The translations under genes were made by a program, and so were the position numbers. The notes beneath the pieces are model-generated. The model did no database searches. It saw only the letters and a list, made by a program, of their open reading frames with translations, and was not told the origin of the DNA. Shown here piece after piece: positions 10,501-20,326 of a stretch of DNA of 64,000 nucleotides. The stretch covers positions 48,142,239-48,206,238 of the forward strand of contig OX246741.1 in assembly GCA_945910005.1 (NCBI GenBank), read 5' to 3'. Positions within the stretch are counted from its first letter, which is position 1, and each line of letters begins with the position of its first letter. This DNA comes from Isoperla grammatica. Its lineage: Eukaryota > Arthropoda > Insecta > Plecoptera > Perlodidae.

Positions 10501-11836
10501 GCGCGTGTTTGGTCACGTGGTACGCTTTTCCCGCATTTTGCTTGCTCGCCGAAGTCAGCTTGCTTCCCCCACTGGTCCCCTGCTCCCGTCCGAACTTGAG
10601 GACGCGACGCGTTTGTTCGTACGCATCACTCAACGACATTATTTCACCAATGAGTTCAAGCAATTGGCGAAACACTCGCCCGTGTCTCACCGCTTCGCCC
10701 CCCTCAAACCCTTCATTGACTCCCGTGGGTTTCTCAGGGTGGGCGGCAGACTTCACTACTCTTCACTTCCCGAGGACGCACGTCATCCGCTCTTGCTTCC
10801 CAAAGAAGCTCATCTGTCCGCACTCTTGTGTGATGCTTTTCATCTCACGTCATTGCACTCTGGCCCTCGCACTGTGCAAGCTCTCATTCAGCAGATGTAT
10901 TGGATCGTTGCTTTACGCGGTTTGTTGCGGCAACGCATTCGACGTTGCTTAACCTGTTTCAAATTCCGCGCCAAGCCTGTTCAGCCAATCATGGCTGAGC
11001 TGCCTGAACCTCGCGCTAAGCCTTCACGCGCTTTCCTCAACGTAGGCACTGACTACGCTGGCCCTTTCTCCGTGAAGACGAGTCCCCGCCGTAACGCCCC
11101 CATCGTCAAGGGTTATTTGTGCCTGTTCATCTGCATGGCCACTAAGGCTGTTCACCTAGAGTTGGTCTCGGACTTATCCACTGAAGCCTTCCTGGCATGT
11201 CTTGATCGGTTTCTCGCTCGTCGTGGCCTCCCCGCTCATATTTATTCCGACTGTGGTCGTAATTACGTAGGTGCTGCCCGTACGCTCCGCGAGATACACG
11301 ATTCTCTCACTTTAGCTGAAACTACTATCGCTGACAAGCTCGCTCTACGTAATGTTCAGTGGCATTTCAACCCCCCTTATGCCCCTAATTTCGGTGGCCT
11401 ATGGGAAGCTGGAGTAAAGTCCGCCAAACTACTTCTACACAGATTAATTAAGGATTCCTCCCTTAATTTCGAGGAGTATTCTACCCTGTTTGCACGTATT
11501 GAAGCCGTGTTGAACAGTCGACCTCTTTGTGCCACTTCGTTCGACCCCCTGGCAGGCCCTGATTACCTTTCCCCCGCCCACTTGTTGATTGGCACCTCAC
11601 TTCTCGCACCCCCTGAAACAGCTATCGCCGAGTCTACTTCTCACCTTTCTCGTTGGCATCAAGTCCGTCAGCTGCATCAATCCTTTTGGACGCGTTGGTC
11701 CAGAGAGTACCTGCATACGCAAATGCAGCGTGGAAAGTGGGTGCGCGCGTGTCCCAATCTCAAGGTCGGTGACGTCGTCTTCGTGTTGGAACCCGCCACT
11801 ACCCCTTTATCTTGGCCTATTGGCAGGGTGGTTTAG
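7514..11836 (+). CDS. BEL/Pao gag-pol polyprotein, missing the RNase H region and C-terminally truncated
   Basis: I chose ATG 7514 because the family-like N-terminus starts there; the frame itself is open from an ATG at 7433. Domains in order (residues from 7514): a gag region of the DUF1759 type; zinc knuckles at about 349-415 with repeated Cys-His sets; an aspartic protease with DSGSQ near 475; a reverse transcriptase with a YIDD active site near 879; and an integrase with an HHCC zinc finger and a D-D-E triad at about 1180, 1246 and 1298, followed by the start of the C-terminal DUF5641-like tail. Between the RT (RKW..NSP block) and the conserved W..GP motif, near nucleotide 10285, the usual few hundred residues of RT thumb and RNase H are absent, yet the frame is kept. 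The stop at 11834-11836 interrupts the conserved tail; the same frame continues open for 34 more codons to a stop at 11939-11941. Protease, RT and integrase catalytic residues look intact. Function would be reverse transcription and integration of the element, but RNase H would have to be supplied in trans. Confidence 0.92.
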   Translation: MVDISAELNKLVARREFIFASAQRTYTAFEKINPEQVESYRPRFDELSVLKSDFQEIQMSIADLNTQVVLPAKPIEIDKVQESFETLFYAAKSRFLTADKLNQRPAVTQPGSLPASVKPSIALPVIDLPKFKGDISKWPEFYALFKSLIDDNKSLSNVQKLHYLKTSLSEIPLALISEFQIIEENYPLALQTLVSRYQNKRLLGSLYVHKILDFVPLKTSSYDGLQAFLKVHRNSVDSLKALNIPDLGDFLLLCLALANLDTSSRKAFETKQSSNSTPEYKSLIDFVEDQSKVMELCAVGKNSVTSVKSSPPVKKVNTLMVSSDVSNLSSKPSHNDSSRNHAHTNVSTCPLCKTSHSFYQCNAFRGLTVDQRYDTLRQLKRCFNCMGAHLRTQCSSTKSCSVCHSTRHHSMLHVDSTQSSVDDTPVSDQGHQVPQTLSCQVRGSNPTHQTVILGTVRALISDAHGILHPFRAVIDSGSQISAITNSLVQRLGLKVKPAIAQLSGVGQIHARVHGIVQCSIASRRSKQPALHVHAHVLSTIAGNLPTSSVSTEVIKRYHDLDLADDHFNVPGPIDFLIGADLYSDILCKTGNTIVGSKPAALNTVFGWVILGPVYSSEPAPESSYSFLAVANTPLEQTLRLFWETEEVSRPPSLDPLDSLAEEHFIKTHSRDPCGRYSVALPFKPDCIMPGYNRDVALKNFVSLERRLKRDPPLHDTYHEFMSEYARSLHMQPAPQPSKYIIPHHCVHKVTSSTTKLRVVFNPSSPDKRGVALNHVLLSGPKLQSDLPRVLTTFRVYPVALCADVRQMYRQILVHQDDRVYQHIFWRPEPSSPVIEYELNTVTYGLTPSAFQAQRVLQQLVKDEGAQFPLASRALTSNIYIDDIVSGASDLDEALALRAELQSITQCAGVELRKWASNSPDALSALPQDLLNHPIWFSGPPFMRSPPFTWPRSVPSREPSHEMPELKASPTVLISLDPVVDPLLVKLQSFSSLVKAKRVFGHVVRFSRILLARRSQLASPTGPLLPSELEDATRLFVRITQRHYFTNEFKQLAKHSPVSHRFAPLKPFIDSRGFLRVGGRLHYSSLPEDARHPLLLPKEAHLSALLCDAFHLTSLHSGPRTVQALIQQMYWIVALRGLLRQRIRRCLTCFKFRAKPVQPIMAELPEPRAKPSRAFLNVGTDYAGPFSVKTSPRRNAPIVKGYLCLFICMATKAVHLELVSDLSTEAFLACLDRFLARRGLPAHIYSDCGRNYVGAARTLREIHDSLTLAETTIADKLALRNVQWHFNPPYAPNFGGLWEAGVKSAKLLLHRLIKDSSLNFEEYSTLFARIEAVLNSRPLCATSFDPLAGPDYLSPAHLLIGTSLLAPPETAIAESTSHLSRWHQVRQLHQSFWTRWSREYLHTQMQRGKWVRACPNLKVGDVVFVLEPATTPLSWPIGRVV

Positions 11837-12028
11837 GTGTGCCCTGGTAACGACGACGTCGTCCGAGTCGCGTCCGTTCGCACGTCTAAAGGAGTGTTCA
11901 CCCGACCGGTGAACAAGTTAGTTACCCTCCCCTCTCTTTAGTTGTTCGTTGCGGAGTGTTGTTAGATTTAGGTTTTGTAGTTCATAGTTAGTTATTTCTC
12001 ATTGTCCTATCTAAAATTGGTCTATTTT

Positions 12029-12040
12029 AGGTGGGCGGTA
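12029..12040 (+). promoter_or_regulatory. Polypurine tract of the BEL/Pao element
   Basis: The purine-rich AGGTGGGCGGTA lies directly before the 3' LTR, where plus-strand DNA synthesis is primed. Confidence 0.7.
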
Positions 12041-12500
12041 TGTTCGCGCCGTTTATTCGTCGCTGGTGATTTGTATTTTCTCGGTTGGTATATCTGTATA
12101 TTTATTTCATATGTTTCGATTTCGGCCAATCATGTCATCCCTTACAGGTTTCATGTTTTCAGCACGTTTACGTTATCTTATCTCGTCAGTTGTGTCTCAG
12201 TCTCCGACCTCGTCGGTCACGTCAAGCTCAGTTTTTCTCTCTCGTTATTCTCTCGCGCCCAGACGGCCTCGTCGACGCTGCATGTCCTGGGTTCGATCGC
12301 CTTCCAGGCATTTTCATCTTTCCTTCTTTTCTCTTCTAAACTCGAGTTTCCTTCTTCTATCTCTTTCACACGACGGCCACTTTCCGCCCGTCGCTGTCAT
12401 CTACGTTTCGTCACCTTTCAAACATCATTGGGGTAAGTCTACACAAAAATATATACAGTCCACTAAAAAACCACTCGGAGTGAGCACCTCGGCTCAAACA
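12041..12500 (+). repeat. 3' LTR of the BEL/Pao element
   Basis: 460 bp, matching 6833-7292 with no difference seen. It is followed by the target duplication ATTAT at 12501-12505. Chance open frames inside (such as 12002-12436) duplicate those of the 5' LTR. Confidence 0.95.
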
Positions 12501-12505
12501 ATTAT

Positions 12506-13939
12506 CATTATTATTTATTATTTCAATCCAATTCCATTCGTGTTATTATAAGGCTAAATTTAACTCTTGTAATTAAAAAATTTAAATTTAAATGAATAAG
12601 GGCTAAATTAACCTCTTTATTTATTCATGCAGACTAATTCCTGTTCGAAGAGGAGAGAGTATCGAGGGAACAGTACATCCAACGAACTCGTCACCCACTA
12701 CCACCACCACACTTGCTGATATATCTGAAGTCCAGACAACACCCACTTCAAGATAATTATTATCGGACAATTGTTTGTAATTCGCAAGGTTTCCCATGAA
12801 AAAAAACAAAAAAACACACGCATTAAGCAAACAGAAAAGTATCGTCATCAAGATTTCTGGACGAACCCTTTAGTACCAAGCAGACCGCATCTATATTTTT
12901 GGGAAACCCGTCAACTGGTATTGTTCCATTTAGAACTGCTCCTGTGAAACATTTATAAACAGTCACGTAATTCTTAGGGTTTGATTTTAAAATGATCATT
13001 ACTTCGTATGGCTTTTACAACTTTGCATGCACATGTGGGTCTATTGTCTACGTGACAATTTTTTAAAATAAAAATTACAATATTCGTCAAGTTGTTGGTT
13101 CAATATCTCGTAGAAAATCAAACCCACACAAACATTCAGACGAGCTAACTTGTTACACAATCATTACGAGCTTGAAACGGTGAATGCACAGATAAGGACA
13201 TGTGTCTGAAAATATGTTCGAGCTTTTATGAACATTTACGTGCAAATGAGTACATTATGGGAAAAATAATAAAAAACAATAATAATAAAGTTAAATGATA
13301 ATATTCCTGTTTACTAATTCCCTTATTTATTTCGGGTCAAATCATTAAATAACGTTTTAGCACCTCTACTCGATCCTGAATGACAAACCCTTTGGATAAT
13401 AGCATATAGTAGGAATATACCTTATTTTATAAGAAATTAGTTTGAAATAACCAAAGCATTTTTAATGAACAGAACTAAAGAAATAATGAGCAAATCATGA
13501 CCTTTGATAGATAAAACGTATTTGCCAATTACTGTCCCACATTTCACGAACTGTGCTTTTGTCGGCAGCTGGTTGAGTCGCTTGACTGTCCTCTACCTGT
13601 CGCCATCCCCCCTCCCCCCCCCCTACCCCGTGACCGGGTCCTATGTTGTCGGGCGGAGCAGGTACCGGCATGTAGACTCAGAGCCGAGATGAATGAGGCG
13701 ACGGTCGAGCGAAGACTAAATCGCTCTTCAAAACAAATTTCTGCGAAACCGGCTAAATCATTGTCTCCAGTCACGTGTTTGAGATAGCCAATAAACGAAA
13801 CGTTGTACAGAGTTTTAGTCCAGCCCAAACACACCCTTTTGTCCCTGCCCACTTTCCGTCCGAACTCAGCAACTAGAAGACCATCGAAGAAGGGATACCT
13901 ATTCAAATCAAAGTAAAATGCATCTTCCCTTTGGGCGGT
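12506..13939. other. Gene-free stretch
   Basis: AT-rich sequence with a C run at 13600-13622. A minus-strand open frame at 13544-14005 enters the P2X7-like remnant only at its start and otherwise has no recognisable domain. I see no exon that I can support. Confidence 0.55.
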
Positions 13940-14447
13940 TTGGTCCGTGTATAGTACACGCCGTTTGCATCCGGGTACTCCTTTCTGATGGCGCTTGCGA
14001 CACACGGGGAATAACTACCCCTTGTTTTTACCAAATAACTCTCAAGACTTCATCCAATTCACAAATAATTGTTATGCAACGTGTCTCCACATTTTGAGTG
14101 AAACAAGTCTGAGGAATTTCACCGTCTTCACGCACGCGTAACACGTAATCGTCTGCCAAAATGTGTTCAAATTGTCCAAGTCTAAAATTATTTTTTTCGA
14201 AAATGAATGAATTGTTATACACTTCCAAGTCAATGCTTAGGCTACTTCTTTAATTGATTCAGATTCTTGATACTAAATCCGTGTCCATAACGTCACTACG
14301 TTGCCCACATGTGCACCGTTCCGTGTTCCAAGCTCTGCCTTCGAATGCTTTGCACTTCGCACTCTCGATCCCATTATTCCGTCGTCTTTGGTCAATTTCT
14401 TCGACTGTGTATTTTGGTTCGAAACAGTAGGGATGAACACATTCCAT
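13940..14447 (-). pseudogene. Decayed P2X7-like (P2X purinoceptor 7 C-terminal domain) gene fragment
   Basis: Read on the minus strand, 14447 to about 14261 gives a family-like start (a PYCFEPKYT stretch, then NTERCTCGQ and MDTDL), resembling the WC.CGxC and MxT motifs of P2X7 C-terminal domains. Reading on in another frame gives CITIHSF, ILDLDNL, MWRHVA and FVNWM, matching the family pattern CIT-H-F, then RH-AYR-F-W. CVASAIRKEYP follows near 13990, in a third frame. Stops interrupt the domain (including TAA after MWRHVA and TGA after FVNWMKS), a Cys of the CCxE region is missing, and at least one frameshift lies near 14015. This cytoplasmic zinc-binding module occurs in expanded families in aquatic invertebrates. 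I am fairly sure of the domain and sure that it is broken. Introns cannot be excluded as part of the frame changes. Confidence 0.6.
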
Positions 14448-14756
14448 AGTAAGTGAGATGCTTGGACTGACACACTTTCTAAAAATAACGTAATAAACGA
14501 ATAAACCGTACTTGCCCACAGGAGGCAGGTCTCGCATCTGCGAGGGCTGGATTGAAGGCCGCGTAGACAATTCAAACCTGCCCCGCTGTGATGTAGTTTT
14601 CGCGCCACAATCGACCTCGCTCCAAAATAAGATTTCTCTCATAATCAAAATTAACCAGTGAACCGATTTACGAGAGTTTTTGTATATTTCTATTTTCTAT
14701 TGGTTCTTTATCACATAATCACCCATCGCTTCAAACCGGGATACTGCCTTAAGAGG

Positions 14757-15120
14757 GAAGGATACCTCTACGTCAAAAACCGCAGAAAATTTTCATTTTT
14801 TAACTATATCTCAAGATTGAAACACAACATCAAAAATCTGAGACTACATAGCGCTGTGGTTTGGTACTCCCTACACACTGAATGATAAATGTATTTAACG
14901 TTATCATCAGTATGACTGTGATAACGATTTATTTAAATTACTAAGGAATTACTTATCACAGTCATACTGATGATAACGTAAAATACATTTATCATTCAGT
15001 GTGTAGGGCTTACCAAACCACAACGCTGTGTAGTTTCAGATTTTTGATGTTGTGTTCCTATCTTGAGATATAATTAAAACTTGAACATTTTCTGCGGTTT
15101 TTGACGTAGAGGTATCCTTC
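14757..15120. repeat. Long imperfect inverted repeat (foldback)
   Basis: Arm 14757-14924 is closely matched by the reverse complement of 14952-15120, around a 27-base AT-rich spacer. Landmarks are gaaggatacctctacgtc at the outer left and gacgtagaggtatccttc at the outer right. A few indels and substitutions separate the arms. It looks like a foldback MITE; no target duplication was established. The plus-strand open frame at 14658-14885 is just one arm. Confidence 0.85.
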
Positions 15121-15121
15121 G

Positions 15122-15985
15122 CTCTGAATCCACTTACCCAGCTTTAGTCAGAGGAGAAATCTATTTATATCCGACTGTTTTGTCAGAGCCAAAGTGCTGA
15201 CGGTGCTGACAATAGAGGCTAAGATCGTGTTGGAAATACATAACTGAGTGCGCAGTAAGTCCCCCACTAGGGTAGCTCTGCGCATCGTACGAGATGGTTC
15301 ATATGACGGTGTTAATGTTGTTCAGAGCCAAAGTGCTGACGGTGCTGACAATAGAGGCTGACATCTTGTTGGAAATACTTAACTGAGTGCGCAGTGTGTC
15401 CTGCACTAGGGTAGCTCTGCGCATCGTACGAGATGGTTCATATGACGGTGTTAATGTTGTTCAGCGCTAAAGTGCTGACGGTGCTGACAATAGAGGCTAA
15501 GATCGTTTTGGAAATACATAACTGAGTGCGCAGTGTGTCCCCCACTAGGGTAGCTCTGCGCATCGTACGAGATGGTTCATATGACGGTGTTAATGTTGTT
15601 CAGAGCCAAAGTGCTGATGGTGCTGACAATAGAGGCTGACATCGTGTTGGAAATACTTAACTGAGTGCGCAGTGTGTCCTGCACTAGGGTAGCTCTGCGC
15701 ATCGTACGAGATGGTTCATATGACGGTGTTAATGTTGTTCAGAGCCAAAGTGCTGACGGTGCTGACAATAGAGGCTGACATCGTGTTGAAAATACTTGAG
15801 TGAGTGCGTAGTGTGTCCTGCACTAGGGTAGCTCTGCGCATCGTACGAGATGGTTCATATGACGGTGTTAATGTTGTTCAGAGTCAAAGTGCTGACGGTG
15901 CTGACAATAGAGGCTGACATCGTGTTGAAAATACTTGAGTGAGTGCGCAGTGTGTCTCCCACTAGGGTAGCTCTGCGCATCGTAT
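15122..15985. repeat. 139-bp minisatellite with unique leader, locus 1
   Basis: Units start (cagagccaaagtgctgacgg) at 15184, 15323, 15462, 15601, 15740 and 15879, exactly 139 bp apart; the last is partial. A leader at about 15129-15183 (tccacttacccagctttagtc) also precedes the related array at 41102. Conservation between the two loci of both leader and unit suggests that the array moved as part of one mobile unit. Confidence 0.95.
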
Positions 15986-16407
15986 TAAGGTGAAACGTCA
16001 TAATGTTGATGCGTCCTAAAAATTTGAATATTTTACCGTTCTTGACGTCAAATTAAATGGCCGACGAGCTATCTGACTCCAAACAACTTTTTGAAATGTA
16101 GTTATTATTTAATGTAGCGATTGTAGCATCACAATACGTGACGTCAATTTAATCAACATCTTTTTCACTGTTTTCTTTAGGTAAACGAAATATGTATCTG
16201 AACGGAGGACCCTCGCTATAGTGTTTGCAAAAACATAACTATCTGTCAACTGTCGACGTTCATGATTGTTTGGAGTCACAAATAATGTTCGAAACGTGAC
16301 GTCAATGACGTGACGTCATGCTTATCGCTATTGGGCCAAGGAAGTCAGGGCGTATCTGGATTCCAGTAGGGCCAGAAGTTCACCTTGTAAGGGGGAGCAC
16401 ATGAAGG
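15986..16407. other. Gene-free stretch with clustered TGACGTCA-type motifs
   Basis: No protein-like frame. Several gacgtca elements occur (about 16045, 16140, 16301, 16313), including a perfect CRE-like palindrome near 16312. The functional meaning is unknown. Confidence 0.4.
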
Positions 16408-16794
16408 CAGTGGCGTATCCGGGAATGGACCATGGGGAGAGTTCAACATCCCAACCAGGAAGGGGTATGGGGTGAAAGCCCCAGCAGCCGGACGCCTTTT
16501 TTTTTTTTTTCATGTGACGCTTTTAACGCCTGTGAACCCGTTTCAGATTCGTATAACGTCATAGAGAGTAGGTTTCTTGTTCTTATTCTTTATTATTCTT
16601 ATATTTTCTTTTGCTTATTGAATTCGGCTATGAATCAAGGGATATCGAGTTTCTTCATCACGTGAAGTCTTGGCTACGTCTCAACTGACCGAATTCTTAA
16701 CTTCTTCAAGATTGAAAACGGTTCCTTCTCAACGTGTATTTTTTTTTTTTGGGGGGGGGGGGGGGCATGGAGGTACCCCTTGGATACGCCACTG
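16408..16794. mobile_element. hAT-like MITE, 387 bp
   Basis: Inverted termini CAGTGGCGTATCC and its complement are flanked by a perfect 8-bp duplication catgaagg (16400-16407 and 16795-16802). It has internal T and G runs near 16498-16510 and 16740-16765. No transposase. A short frame at 16432-16665 is chance. Confidence 0.93.
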
Positions 16795-16802
16795 CATGAA
16801 GG

Positions 16803-18114
16803 TGACGTGAGTCAAGCGCGTATTATCGGTCTGGTCTTATAACACAATGAGTGCTCTTTCTTGTCAGGAAGGCGCTTTAGAAAAGAAATGCCGCAAGCGC
16901 ACAGCAGCTGGCGTTTAAATGTTCACTATTTTTTTCTTCTTGCATTGAAGCAACCTAGATCAATTTGAATTTACACATAACTGCGTTTCATGCACTTATG
17001 ATTCATTTGTGATTTTCTAGTTTTTCACTTGACTGTATCGCGTGACTAATAACCCTGGCCGAAGCGGGCCAGTCAGCTATGATTCCTGTGGTGGGGGTGG
17101 GGGGGGGGGGGGGGGGGGGGAGGGCGAAGCTCCCTTGGGAATTGTCATTCGCCCCCTGAGAATGAATTGGCTAGAACATCAATATATTACTTAATTTTGA
17201 AATGGTACGGAAATATTGCTTTGAAGGTTTAATAAGTAAATATTTTTCTGTGTGTCACAAAAATATGACAAGATACGCAGAAACAAGCAGGACAAAGCAG
17301 AGAAGGGCCAGAATTATCTACTCCGCCTCAAATTCAACTGGGCATCAAGGGGCCAACTGTGAGTAAACATGTCAACATGGAATACTTACACTTTCACATA
17401 TGTTGATTTTTGTTTAAATAGTGTTTTTAGTAGTGTTTTTGTATCAGAACATTTAACACTTAATAGTAAAAGTGATGTGGAAGCAGCAGTGGTTTTGAAA
17501 ATTTGCCCCCCCCCCCCCCCCCAGGTCAACACCCTCGGGATTTGCAATAGCACCCTCTGGGACAAAACTCTGAATTCAACATTGGGGCGAGTCTACATGA
17601 ACGTAGGGGTGTGGGCATAAACGCTCACCCCGCGCCACGCAACAGGTATGAATGCACGCCCGGCGACGAGAACGAACTTCGTGTTTTATCACATTGTCCA
17701 TCCTCACATTATGTCTACAAATATGATCATGCTTGTGATTTTCTTATTACTAATAATGTTTCAGTTGGCACTGCTGTAGTCGAAAGTGGCAAGAATGTTT
17801 TGTTTAAACAGAGCACACACTTACACTCCCTGAAAGCCAAATACAAAAATTGTAATGAATCCATTAAAATTTAACAACCACGTCGTATGTTCTGATAACT
17901 GTAACTGAAAAACAAATATTATACCACCCGTGTAATGACACACCACACTAGTCATCATGTTTTCGATCTATGTGAAATGGAATGGCCAGTGAAATGTAAG
18001 AGATTCGAACCATTATTACTCATGGCGTTGTGATTTATATCTTCTCAATAAGTAGGCCGAATATACGTTATTTTTTGTGTACATAATATGTTGCTACACG
18101 AAACTGCTATTTAA
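16803..18114. other. Gene-free stretch with an interspersed repeat at 16930-17050
   Basis: It holds a long G run (about 17093-17120) and a C run (about 17504-17522), which may mark another degraded hAT-like element. The block 16930-17050 (ttgcattgaagcaacctag and onward) recurs at 45655-45770. Short open frames at 17369-17620 and 17611-17874 resemble nothing I know. Confidence 0.5.
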
Positions 18115-18777
18115 CAGATAAGATAAGATAAGATTTGTATTCACCGTCAGACCTGTACATGGTACAAATATTGGTTTCGTCAGATTATTTTACAGATATT
18201 TACAATTTTATAAACAGCTGGCTGATACAGGGTGCCAGATACAATAATGCAATTTATGGTAAGAGTACAGTAAAATTAGTAAAATAAAATAAAATAGAAT
18301 AAAATAAAATGCTAACATAATCATAATAAGAGCAGGTTGTACCATGAAATGCACAAACGGTATAATACAAGCATAATTATAAAAGATAGCGGCTATACAA
18401 AGAGATGCACATATGGTATAATGCTAACATGATTATTAAAGAGAGCGGTTACAATAATATGCGCATACTGGATAATATCAAAATAGGATTATAAAAAGGA
18501 CCAGCTATACTGCAATTTAGCTACAATGAATTGGTTTAATATAATGGTCACCAGGTCAGGTGAAATGGTATAGCCTATGGTGTAATTCTAGCATGAGAAT
18601 AAGAGTGAGACGCTATACACAAGACTGCACACAAGGTATAAATCTAACATGATTGTAAATGAGAGCGGGCATACAATAATGTGCACAAATGGTAAAATAC
18701 CGACATGATAGTAAAAGAGAGTGGCTATAAAATATAATATAATATAATAAGAACATACACTTAATATAAGAAGGCTT
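18115..18777 (-). mobile_element. 3' untranslated end of a LINE, minus strand
   Basis: On the minus strand this ends in a (TCTTA)n tail (18115-18134), a common non-LTR retrotransposon terminus. Upstream of the tail are loosely repeated units of about 60-65 bp with the pattern gcggctatacaataatgcacat and tataatgctaacatgat. The same unit type appears at 28915-28985, next to the LINE coding remnant. The 18115-18777 and 28899-29460 segments are therefore one LINE split by the 10-kb insertion. Confidence 0.65.
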
Positions 18778-19089
18778 CCCTGCTGAAAAATCTGCCTAAT
18801 TCTGCTTAGCAATTTCAACGTCCTAGTGGAAGTAGATATAGTCAGATTCAGGAAGTACACTATAAGAAGATCTAAGCAGAATTAAGCCCGTTATGGCCCC
18901 TGTAAGTGGAAGAAGTTTTAAGTGGTATTTAGCAGGTTTAGCAGAATAAGTTATTCCTTCTGTGGTTCAGTAGTCTTCATCAGAACTAAGTGGAAATGGT
19001 TTTTAGCAGTTGCAATCAGTTCTTAACAGATATGTTTCTTAGCAGTCATTATCAGATCTTAGGGGAAGTGGTGCTTACCAGTCCCGATC

Positions 19090-20326
19090 AGTAATAAGTG
19101 GAAGCAATTCTTACTAGTCTCAATCAGACCCTTGTAGAAGCGGTTCTAGGCAGACCTGGTCAGAGCTTAGAGGAAGCGGTTCTAGGCAGACCTAGTCAGA
19201 GCTCAGAGGAAGCGGTTCTAGGCAGACCTAGTCAGAGCTCAGTGGAAGCGGTTCTAGGCAGACCTAGTCAGAGCTCAGAGGAAGCGGTTCTAGGCAGACC
19301 TAGTCAGAGCTCAGTGGAAGCGGTTCTAGGCAGACCTAGTCAGAGCTCAGTGGAAGCGGTTCTAGGCAGACCTAGTCAGAGCTCAGAGGAAGCGGTTCTA
19401 GGCAGACCTAGTCAGAGCTCAGAGGAAGCGGTTCTAGGCAGACCTAGTCAGAGCTGAGTGGAAGCGGTTCTAGGCAGACCTAATCAGACCTCAGTGGAAG
19501 TGGTTTTAGGCAGACCTGGTCAGACCTCAGAGGAAGCGGTTCTAGGCAGACTTGGTCAGACCTCAGTGGAAGCGGTTTTAGGCAGACCTGGTCAGACCTC
19601 AGAGGAAGCGGTTCTAGGCAGCTCAGTGGAAGCGGTTTTAGGCAGACCTGGTCAGACCTCAGAGGAAGCGGTTCTAGGCAGACCTAGTCAGAGCTCAGTG
19701 GAAGCGGTTCTAGGCAGACCTGGTCAGAGCTCAGAGGAAGCGGTTCTAGGCAGACCTGGTCAGACCTCAGTGGAAGTGGTTCTAGGCAGACCTAGTCAGA
19801 GCTCAGAGGAAGCGGTTCTAGGCAGACCTAGTCAGAGCTCACAGGAAGCGGGTCTAGACAGATTTGGTCAGAGCTCAGAGGAAGCGGTTTTAGGCAGACC
19901 TAGTCAGACCTCAGTGGAAGTGGTTTTAGGCAGACCAGGTCAGACCTCAGTGGAAGCGGTTTTAGGCAGACCTGGTCAGATCTCATAGGAAGCGGTTCTA
20001 GGCAGACTTGGTCAGACCTCAAAGGAAGCGGTTCTAGGCAGACTTGGTCAGACCTCAAAGGAAGCGGTTCTAGGCAGACCTAGTCAGACCTCAGTGGAAG
20101 CGGTTTTAGGCAGACCTGGTCGGACCTCAGTGGAAGCGGTTCTAGGCAGACCTGGTCAGACCTCAGTGGAAGTGGTTCTAGGCAGACCTGGTCAGACCTC
20201 AGAGGAAGCGGTGCTAGGCAGACTTGGTCAGAGCTCAGAGGAAGTGGTTCTAGGCAGACCTATAGTCAGAGCTTAGAAGAAGCAGTTCTAGGCAGACCTG
20301 GTCAGAGCTCAGAGGAAGCGGTTCTA
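19090..20326. repeat. 36-bp minisatellite, about 34 copies
   Basis: The unit is gtcagagctcagaggaagcg plus ttctaggcagacctag, 36 bp, with a few shorter units (for example near 19621). Because 36 is a multiple of three, one frame stays open for up to 176 codons with a 12-residue repeat ending GRPSQSS or GRPGQTS. Stops interrupt it and there is no start context, so I regard it as non-coding. Confidence 0.95.

Larger units (their letters stand above)
6833..12500 (+). mobile_element. BEL/Pao LTR retrotransposon, 5668 bp, internally deleted
   Basis: Two 460-bp LTRs bound a single long gag-pol frame. The insertion is flanked by the 5-bp duplication ATTAT (6828-6832 and 12501-12505), typical of BEL/Pao. 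On reading, the LTRs show no differences, which implies a very young insertion. The pol region lacks the segment that normally carries the RT thumb and RNase H, and the frame ends early at a TAG. The copy is therefore probably non-autonomous and was perhaps mobilised by a full-length relative. Confidence 0.95.

Noticed and set aside
17090..17525. hAT-like element bounded by G and C runs
   Set aside because: No CAGTGGCG-type termini or target duplication visible at either side.
19098..20276. Open frames encoding a 12-residue repeat (GRPSQSS/GRPGQTS type)
   Set aside because: The 36-bp satellite period is divisible by three, so frames stay open by arithmetic. Stops occur and there is no start or splice context.
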